Source of the DNA: Maribacter sp.
Lineage (GTDB): Bacteria > Bacteroidota > Bacteroidia > Flavobacteriales > Flavobacteriaceae
Assembly: GCA_030730545.1 (NCBI GenBank)
Contig: JANQUX010000033.1
Coordinates: forward strand, 1 to 11,273
Reading direction: 5' to 3'
DNA length: 11,273 bases
Of the stretch, positions 6,364-11,273 are shown in pieces. Under the pieces are notes generated by a model. It did no database searches. It had not been told where the DNA came from and saw only the letters and a list, made by a program, of their open reading frames with translations. Within the stretch, counting starts at the first letter, position 1. Each line of letters begins with the position of its first letter. The position numbers and the translations under genes were made by a program.

Positions 6364-8304
6364 ATGAACCAAGCTGAATTACTACGTTTATTGGCTGTAA
6401 GAAGTCAAACTAAAAAAGGCGCTCAACCTTTAACGTCTTTATTTGAACAACGATTAGCAACCAATCTTTCGCTAATTAAAACTCAGTTTTTTTCTTTGTA
6501 CCAAGAAGATGAACATAAAAAATTCTTTTATACCCTTTTAGATACCCTTGAAACGCTTTTTAAAGAGCGACCAACAGAACTACAAAAGCAAGATATCGTT
6601 CGTTTAAACTCTGGCAATTGGTACCAAAGTGAGCAAATGGTGGGTATGCAGTTGTATGTTGATCGCTTTAACCAAGACATTAACGGACTAAAAGAAAAAC
6701 TGCCTTATTTTGAAGATTTAGGTATTAACTTTCTTCACCTAATGCCCATTACTACAAGACCAGCTGGTGAAAATGACGGCGGTTATGCTGTAAATAGCTA
6801 CCACGAAATAGATGACACCTACGGTACAAAAAATGATTTTAAAGCTTTTACCAAAAAGGCACGAGAGAACAACATGTTCTTAATGCTCGATTTTGTAGTT
6901 AACCATACTTCAGATGAGTTTGAGTGGGCAATGAAAGCAAAAGAAGGAAGCTTGCACCATCAAAATTATTATTATACCTATTCTGATCGGCATATTCCTG
7001 ATGAGTTCGAAAAGACGCTTCCTGAAATATTTCCACAGTCGGCACCAGGCAACTTTACTTATAATACAGAGATGGAAAAGTGGGTTATGACCTGCTTTAA
7101 TACTTATCAATGGGACCTAAATTATAGAAACCCCGAAGTATTCATTGAAATGCTCGGTAATTTAATGTCTTTAGCAAACCTTGGTGTAGATGTTATACGT
7201 TTTGATGCACTTGCCTTTCTTTGGAAAAAACTCGGTACGTTATCACAGAATTTACCCGAAGCTCATACGCTAATTTCTCTTTTTAGAATGTGCTTGCAGG
7301 TAATTGCACCAGGTGTTATTCTTTTAGCGGAAGCTATTGTGGCCCCTAGAAATATTATAAAATATTTTGGAGAAGAAACCACTGAAGGTAATGAATGCGA
7401 AGTTGCATATAATGCCTCTTTAATGGCTTTATTATGGAATTCAATTGCCACTAAAAAAGCTGATTTAATGGTCAAAAGTGTTACTGAAATACCGAGTAAA
7501 CCTAATGACGCTACCTGGATCAATTACATTCGTTGCCACGATGATATCGGTCTTGGCTATGACGATGATTTTGTACGTGCCATGGGTTTTGACCCAACAG
7601 CTCATAAGCAGTTTATACTAAATTATTATTGTGGTAAGTTAGAATGGTCACCTGCAAAAGGGTTAATGTTCATGTATAACCCTAAAAATGGGGATGGTAG
7701 AATTACCGGAAGCGCCGCATCGTTATTAGGACTAGAAACTGCATTAGCCCAAAACAACAAACATATTGTCGATTATGCCATCACTAAAATCTTAATGATG
7801 CATGGTATTATTTTGACTTTTGGCGGTATACCGATGATTTATGCCGGTGATGAAATTGGCACCTTAAACGATTATTCTTACGAGCAGAATGTAGATCATG
7901 TAAATGATAATCGCTGGGTAAATAGACCTATGCAAAACTGGGATGTTGTTTCTAAATTGAAAACTGAAAAAGATAGTCCTGCAAGCATCATCTTCAACGG
8001 ATTAAAAAATATGATTCGCTTACGTAAAGAGCACAGCGTATTTTCAGATACTAATGATATAAAAATTCATGGCTGCCCTAATCAGCATGTATTTGTATAT
8101 CAAAGAACTTATGAAGACCAAAGTGTTTGGGTGCTGTCTAATTTTAATGAAGTTACCGAAACTTTAAATATTGGCTGGTTACTTTCTATCGGTATTCATG
8201 CCGGTACAAATTCTATTGACTTACTAACAGGTAACACTTTTGAACTCATACATAACGAATTACCATTAAAGCCATACCAGCAAATTTGGATTAAGAATAT
8301 CTAA
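6364..8304 (+). CDS. ams: Amylosucrase (GH13 subfamily 4 glucosyltransferase)
   Basis: The 646-residue protein aligns by eye over its whole length with Neisseria polysaccharea amylosucrase (about 636 residues). That enzyme moves glucose from sucrose onto an alpha-1,4-glucan and frees fructose. The all-helical N-domain (1-85) and GH13 barrel with its B and B' insertions are present. Catalytic residues are D281 (nucleophile, VIRFDALAF), E323 (acid/base, LLAEAIV) and D393 (CHDDIG), with H181 (VNHTSDE) and H392. Sucrose-pocket residues D138 (NDGGYAV) and R517 (NDNRWVNRP) are kept, as are F245 and R446. One difference is that the Neisseria Arg226 position holds P220 (TLPEIFP). There is no signal peptide, so it acts in the cytoplasm on imported sucrose. 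It starts one base after the fructokinase gene. A sucrose hydrolase of the same subfamily is the main alternative; trehalose synthase or sucrose phosphorylase fit less well. Confidence 0.92.
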   Translation: MNQAELLRLLAVRSQTKKGAQPLTSLFEQRLATNLSLIKTQFFSLYQEDEHKKFFYTLLDTLETLFKERPTELQKQDIVRLNSGNWYQSEQMVGMQLYVDRFNQDINGLKEKLPYFEDLGINFLHLMPITTRPAGENDGGYAVNSYHEIDDTYGTKNDFKAFTKKARENNMFLMLDFVVNHTSDEFEWAMKAKEGSLHHQNYYYTYSDRHIPDEFEKTLPEIFPQSAPGNFTYNTEMEKWVMTCFNTYQWDLNYRNPEVFIEMLGNLMSLANLGVDVIRFDALAFLWKKLGTLSQNLPEAHTLISLFRMCLQVIAPGVILLAEAIVAPRNIIKYFGEETTEGNECEVAYNASLMALLWNSIATKKADLMVKSVTEIPSKPNDATWINYIRCHDDIGLGYDDDFVRAMGFDPTAHKQFILNYYCGKLEWSPAKGLMFMYNPKNGDGRITGSAASLLGLETALAQNNKHIVDYAITKILMMHGIILTFGGIPMIYAGDEIGTLNDYSYEQNVDHVNDNRWVNRPMQNWDVVSKLKTEKDSPASIIFNGLKNMIRLRKEHSVFSDTNDIKIHGCPNQHVFVYQRTYEDQSVWVLSNFNEVTETLNIGWLLSIGIHAGTNSIDLLTGNTFELIHNELPLKPYQQIWIKNI

Positions 8305-8325
8305 TTATTTATTTAGATTAAACCA

Positions 8326-8670
8326 ATGAATCAATTATTAGACATTAGAACTAAGCCTAAAGTAACAATTATTTTTAACGAAGAAAAGTTTGAAATAATT
8401 GATACCGAGGATGTAAATAACAATGGACTTTTTTTGATTGATAACCTTATAAATGTTGAGGTTATTAAAAGAAAAACTAACTGGTTCATTACAATTTTAA
8501 GTTTTACTGTAGATATTTTTACGGGTAGTGGATCCGGTAGTAATTACAAAGACAAAGCTTATTTAAATATTGACTTCGAAAATCGGAGTGTCAAAATATG
8601 GCTTTCTAATGAGGACATTGATAAAGCCCATAATGCTAAAGATGTATTAATGGGAGCCATTTTGAAATAA
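8326..8670 (+). CDS. Small protein of unknown function
   Basis: I do not recognise this 114-residue protein. It starts at an ATG 21 bp after the amylosucrase stop on the same strand, so it may be carried on the sugar mRNA. Predicted strands alternate (TIIFNEEKFEII, LFLIDNLINVEVIKRK, AYLNIDFENRSVKIWL), which suggests a small beta-rich fold. A hydrophobic stretch (53-66, WFITILSFTVDIFT) leads into a flexible GSGSGS segment (67-72) and then a C-terminal helix. The hydrophobic part is short for a membrane helix, and there is no signal peptide. The codon pattern and frame length look like a real gene, and no better frame competes with it. It ends 14 bp from the convergent AlbA_2 gene. Whether it has anything to do with sucrose is unknown. 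Confidence 0.6.
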   Translation: MNQLLDIRTKPKVTIIFNEEKFEIIDTEDVNNNGLFLIDNLINVEVIKRKTNWFITILSFTVDIFTGSGSGSNYKDKAYLNIDFENRSVKIWLSNEDIDKAHNAKDVLMGAILK

Positions 8671-8684
8671 GTTAAACTTGAATG

Positions 8685-9821
8685 TTAACTATACTTCACC
8701 TTTCTAAGTACTCGAAGTGCCTCTTTCAACGAATCATTTATTGCCGGGTATTTAGGTTTAAGTACTTGCCTGGCATTTTCCATTCGTTCTTTAGCCTCTT
8801 CAAATCCGTTGAGGTAGCATATTAAATACGAATCTGCCAAGTATCGTAAACTTTTAACCTCATGTATAGTCAGTGCTAAACTTTTACCTGCTTTGATTAC
8901 TAAAGCATTATTACCTTCATATATTTTTTGTAGCTCTTGTTTATCATGTACAGGAGGATCAAAAAGTAAATCGCTGGTTATTTGATAGGTGCCATTCTCA
9001 CTAAAATTTATGACCACTTTTTCTAACGGATAATACTTTTGTTTCGCGGCCAGACCCAACTGAACATATTCAATTGTAGTAAAAGAATCATCGTCATAAG
9101 CAATGGTAACCTCATCTAAGTTGGAGTAAAATAATTTTACCTGTTCATTTATTAATTCAATATCGACACGGTAATAATAGGTTTCTCCGTTGACGACCTT
9201 TTTATTGCCAGCCCAACAGACCACAAACTGTTCTTTAAAAACCTTATAATCGCTTTCTAAATCTTTATGTCGGTGGTTTATAAAATCGATAACACCGTCA
9301 AGAGTAAGCTCTATGTTATTTTTGGCATGTTGTTCAATAGTGGCTACAGCTTCAGAATTAACATCTTTCAATTCAATATCAAAAACCTTGGGCAAGCTTA
9401 TACTGCCCTCTCTAAAAAATACCGAACCACCATAATACTTCCAGATATTTTTTCTGAGCGAACAAATTTTTCCGATGGATTTTATGGTTACCAAACCCAC
9501 CACTTTACCATTCGGCAAATGCGGAAAAGGTATATTCTCGTACGAAATTAAAGGCGGGTTATCTAAATAGGCATTCACCAAATTCTGAATCTTACTATCA
9601 TCAAAAAAATCTACCCCTACTATTTTATTATCCTCATCTTCAACGCCGACAACTATAAATGAATTATTCTTGGGGTTGCTATTTGCCAATGCACATACAT
9701 GCTTTAAAAACTTACCCTTACCCTCCTTTTCTCCTATTGAAATAAATCGCTTTTTATCGTAAAAACTATTCTCGTCGTTATGAGCGAGCAAGTTTTTAAC
9801 CAAAAGGCGTTTATTGATCAT
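8685..9821 (-). CDS. AlbA_2 (Schlafen-type) domain protein
   Basis: The 378-residue protein has an N-terminal AlbA_2 domain at about 26-142. It is recognised by the helix EGKGKFLKHVCALANS followed by NNSFIVVGVED and GVDFF, then LVTIKS and the closing VFFREGS (134-140). AlbA_2 domains bind nucleic acid and are often found in bacterial proteins labelled transcriptional regulator or ATP-binding protein. The usual C-terminal GHKL ATPase or winged helix is not visible. Instead there is a 230-residue region of alternating strands (about 180-290) ending in a basic helical segment (about 305-378, KERMENARQVLKPKYPAINDSLKEAL) that could fold as helical repeats. No Walker motif is seen, so the common ATP-binding label is not supported. 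The gene stands alone on its strand between a convergent neighbour and a 145-bp gap with repeats, which probably form part of its leader. There is no Shine-Dalgarno sequence before the ATG. Confidence 0.8.
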   Translation of the reverse strand: MINKRLLVKNLLAHNDENSFYDKKRFISIGEKEGKGKFLKHVCALANSNPKNNSFIVVGVEDEDNKIVGVDFFDDSKIQNLVNAYLDNPPLISYENIPFPHLPNGKVVGLVTIKSIGKICSLRKNIWKYYGGSVFFREGSISLPKVFDIELKDVNSEAVATIEQHAKNNIELTLDGVIDFINHRHKDLESDYKVFKEQFVVCWAGNKKVVNGETYYYRVDIELINEQVKLFYSNLDEVTIAYDDDSFTTIEYVQLGLAAKQKYYPLEKVVINFSENGTYQITSDLLFDPPVHDKQELQKIYEGNNALVIKAGKSLALTIHEVKSLRYLADSYLICYLNGFEEAKERMENARQVLKPKYPAINDSLKEALRVLRKVKYS

Positions 9822-9836
9822 TTTTAAGGGTTTTTA

Positions 9837-9892
9837 TTTTGGCTTTTGGCTTTTGGCTTTTGTCTTTTGGCTTTTGGCTTTTGTCTTTTGGC
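9837..9892. repeat. Tandem heptamer array, 8 x TTTTGGC/TTTTGTC
   Basis: Eight exact 7-bp units run without gaps: TTTTGGC in units 1, 2, 3, 5, 6 and 8, and TTTTGTC in units 4 and 7. Units 2-4 and 5-7 are identical 21-bp blocks, so the array has grown by 21-bp steps as well as 7-bp ones. It ends 15 bp upstream of the AlbA_2 gene's ATG, where the sense strand reads GCCAAAA repeated. It is too short and too uniform for a CRISPR array and has no spacers. Confidence 0.95.
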
Positions 9893-9893
9893 T

Positions 9894-9920
9894 TAAAAGA
9901 TTTTATTCTAAAATCTTTTA
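9894..9920. repeat. Perfect AT-rich hairpin, 12-bp arms
   Basis: TAAAAGATTTTA (9894-9905) and TAAAATCTTTTA (9909-9920) are perfect reverse complements around a 3-nt loop TTC. The hairpin starts two bases from the heptamer array. It lies 46 bp past the stop of the dehydrogenase gene and 72 bp before the start of the AlbA_2 gene, both on the - strand. With only one G-C pair and no separate T-run it would be a weak terminator, so a terminator, an mRNA leader stem or a protein site are all possible. Confidence 0.7.
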
Positions 9921-9966
9921 CTACACTCTCAAAATTTTGTGCTACCGATACTCAAAATACTTTCTG

Positions 9967-10722
9967 CTACACATCTTTTTTCACCATAGTTGAAGAGGCC
10001 TGCGCTGTTGGCATTACTACTAAATCTGCAATATTTACATGATAAGGTCTAGTAACCACAAAATGAATAATATCTGCAATATCTTCAGGCTTTAAGGCTT
10101 TAAAGCCTTTATACACATTCGCTGCTCTTTCTTCATCTCCCTTAAAACGAACATTACTGAACTCGGTTTCTACCAACCCAGGGTTTACTGCCCCAACGCG
10201 AATACCTGTTCCATTTAGATCCATACGCATACCTTGATTGATAGCATCGACCGCATGCTTACTTGCACAATATACATTGCCTTTTGGGTAGACTTCTTTA
10301 CCGGCCGTAGAACCAATATTTATAATATGACCAGATTTTCGAGCCACCATTTGAGGTATTAACGCTTTTGAAACATACAACAGCCCTTTTACATTAATAT
10401 CTAACATGGCATCCCAATCATCTGTATTTCCATCTTGTATGGTATCCATACCATGGGCGTTACCTGCATTATTAATCAAAATGTCTATTTGAGAAAATTC
10501 TTTTGGTAACGAATCAACTGCCTCTTGAACCGATTCTTTATTTCTGATGTCAAAATTTAAAGTGTATACCTGAACTTCTTTACCTAATTCTTCTTTTAAC
10601 GCATCTAGCCGATCTTGACGTCGACCGCACAACACCAAATTAATTCCGTTTAGGGCAAAATGAATCGCCGTTGATTTTCCAATCCCGCTTGTAGCTCCTG
10701 TAATAAATGCTGTTTTTGTCAT
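9967..10722 (-). CDS. Short-chain dehydrogenase/reductase, YdfG-like
   Basis: This 251-residue classical SDR contains all expected motifs. The nucleotide-binding TGATSGIG is at 8-15, NNAG at 84-87 and N110 in DINVKG. The catalytic S138 (NIGSTAG) and Y151/K155 (YCASK) are present, followed by VNPGLVETEFS (179-189). Arg34 and Arg35 after the second strand (CGRRQDR) point to NADP(H) over NAD(H). The closest family I can name is E. coli YdfG, an NADP-dependent 3-hydroxy acid dehydrogenase acting on serine, allo-threonine and 3-hydroxypropionate/malonic semialdehyde. Its ETEFS and VNIADLVVMPTAQ stretches are similar. The substrate here is inferred at best. The gene starts 12 bp after the aldo/keto reductase stop, so the two reductases are most likely co-transcribed. 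It is cytosolic, with no targeting signal. Confidence 0.92.
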   Translation of the reverse strand: MTKTAFITGATSGIGKSTAIHFALNGINLVLCGRRQDRLDALKEELGKEVQVYTLNFDIRNKESVQEAVDSLPKEFSQIDILINNAGNAHGMDTIQDGNTDDWDAMLDINVKGLLYVSKALIPQMVARKSGHIINIGSTAGKEVYPKGNVYCASKHAVDAINQGMRMDLNGTGIRVGAVNPGLVETEFSNVRFKGDEERAANVYKGFKALKPEDIADIIHFVVTRPYHVNIADLVVMPTAQASSTMVKKDV

Positions 10723-10734
10723 TTTATATTTTAA

Positions 10735-11273
10735 TTATGCAACTTCATGTCCTTCATTCGCTTCTAGTAATAAAAACCAATCTTGTACCTCCATCTCAAT
10801 AGAAACCGCATCCATCGCCATTTTTAAACGCTTAGGTGTTGCCGTACCAACAACTGGGTAAACATAAGACGGGTGTTTTAAAATCCATGCCAATAAAAGC
10901 TGGTCTTCTGTTGCATTGTATTTTTTCGTCAATACTGCTAACACGTTTTTTATTCTAGCGTTGGCTTTAGATTCTTCTCTAAAATAGCTGCCTAGCGGAC
11001 TCCAGCTCATTACCATTCCATCATAAGTTAGAGCATCATCAAGTGTACCGTCATACATTACGCCGTTTGAAGATAAGGAATACTCGACTTGATTTGCCTC
11101 GACTTGAATTTCCTTTTCTATAAGTTCAATTTGAGATGGTGTAAAATTTGAGACTCCGAACTGCCTTATTTTTCCATCATTCTTCAATTTATCTATAGCT
11201 TCGGCAATTTCTGAAGGATTCATCAACGGGCTTGGTCTATGTAGCAAAAGCATATCTAAATGATCCGTCTGTA
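10735..11273 (-). CDS. Aldo/keto reductase, YdhF-like (3' part, 5' end outside window)
   Basis: The frame is open to the right edge of the window. Bases before the Met at 11253 still read TDHLD, giving TDHLDMLLLHRPSPLM, so that Met is internal and the N-terminus lies outside. About 179 residues of a roughly 300-residue NADPH-dependent TIM-barrel reductase are visible. They include the catalytic His in LLLHRPSP, KIRQFGVSNFTPSQ, QVEYS, the phosphate-binding region MSWSPLGSYF, and the tail PVVGTATPKRLKMAM with a final WFLLLEANEGHEVA. That tail resembles E. coli YdhF. The other three members of the Asp-Tyr-Lys-His tetrad lie outside the window. It is followed 12 bp later by the YdfG-like dehydrogenase. 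The substrate is unknown. Confidence 0.9.
   Translation of the reverse strand, partial: QTDHLDMLLLHRPSPLMNPSEIAEAIDKLKNDGKIRQFGVSNFTPSQIELIEKEIQVEANQVEYSLSSNGVMYDGTLDDALTYDGMVMSWSPLGSYFREESKANARIKNVLAVLTKKYNATEDQLLLAWILKHPSYVYPVVGTATPKRLKMAMDAVSIEMEVQDWFLLLEANEGHEVA

Noticed and set aside
8671..8684. Terminator between the convergent small gene and AlbA_2 gene
   Set aside because: Only 14 bp separate the stops, and the GTTAA/TTAAC arms are five bases long with no T-run.
9837..9892. CRISPR-like array
   Set aside because: Units are 7 bp and contiguous with no spacers, and no cas genes are near.
9839..10042. Reading frame on the + strand that begins in the heptamer array
   Set aside because: Its first 20 residues are only translated repeat (FGFWLLS pattern), it starts with TTG, and its end overlaps the dehydrogenase gene on the other strand.

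Overview
The window looks like a chromosomal segment from a member of the Bacteroidota, most likely a marine-type Flavobacteriaceae. The reasons are an AT-rich composition, start codons with almost no Shine-Dalgarno sequence in front of them, and a gene set that fits this group: a plant-type soluble acyl-ACP desaturase, an OmpA-like protein paired with a helix-hairpin-helix membrane protein, and a stand-alone AlbA_2 protein. No sequence search could be run, so genus-level placement is not attempted. There are no rRNA or tRNA genes, no CRISPR array, no transposase and no prophage genes.

Layout. Positions 1-1122 (+ strand) hold the tail of an OmpA-family peptidoglycan-binding protein, then a small membrane-anchored coiled-coil protein with a helix-hairpin-helix-like C-terminus. 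A strong bidirectional hairpin terminator (1141-1172) separates them from a four-gene block on the - strand. In transcription order that block is an SPFH/band-7 protein with a C-terminal GYF_2 domain (5232-4099), a membrane protein with two zinc ribbons (4053-2971), a calcineurin-like metallophosphatase that overlaps it by ATGA (2974-2240), and a diiron acyl-ACP desaturase (2175-1177). The first two resemble Bacillus subtilis YdjI and YdjG, which act with PspA in membrane stress. The block therefore reads as a candidate membrane-homeostasis module.

A 185-bp divergent intergenic region with an inverted repeat leads into a + strand sugar operon. It comprises a PfkB-family (probable fructokinase) gene (5418-6362) and, one base later, a full-length cytoplasmic amylosucrase (6364-8304). 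The biochemical logic is compact: amylosucrase moves the glucose of sucrose onto an alpha-glucan and frees fructose, which the kinase phosphorylates. A small unknown gene (8326-8670) follows.

On the - strand again are an AlbA_2-domain protein (9821-8685), whose probable 5' leader contains eight tandem heptamers and a 12-bp-arm perfect hairpin, and then a YdfG-like short-chain dehydrogenase (10722-9967). The last gene is a YdhF-like aldo/keto reductase cut by the right edge (11273-10735). The last two form a likely redox operon.

The best candidates for something little described are the SPFH-GYF_2 / double zinc ribbon / phosphatase (/ desaturase) block, the minimal amylosucrase-fructokinase pair, and the repeat-bearing leader of the AlbA_2 gene.
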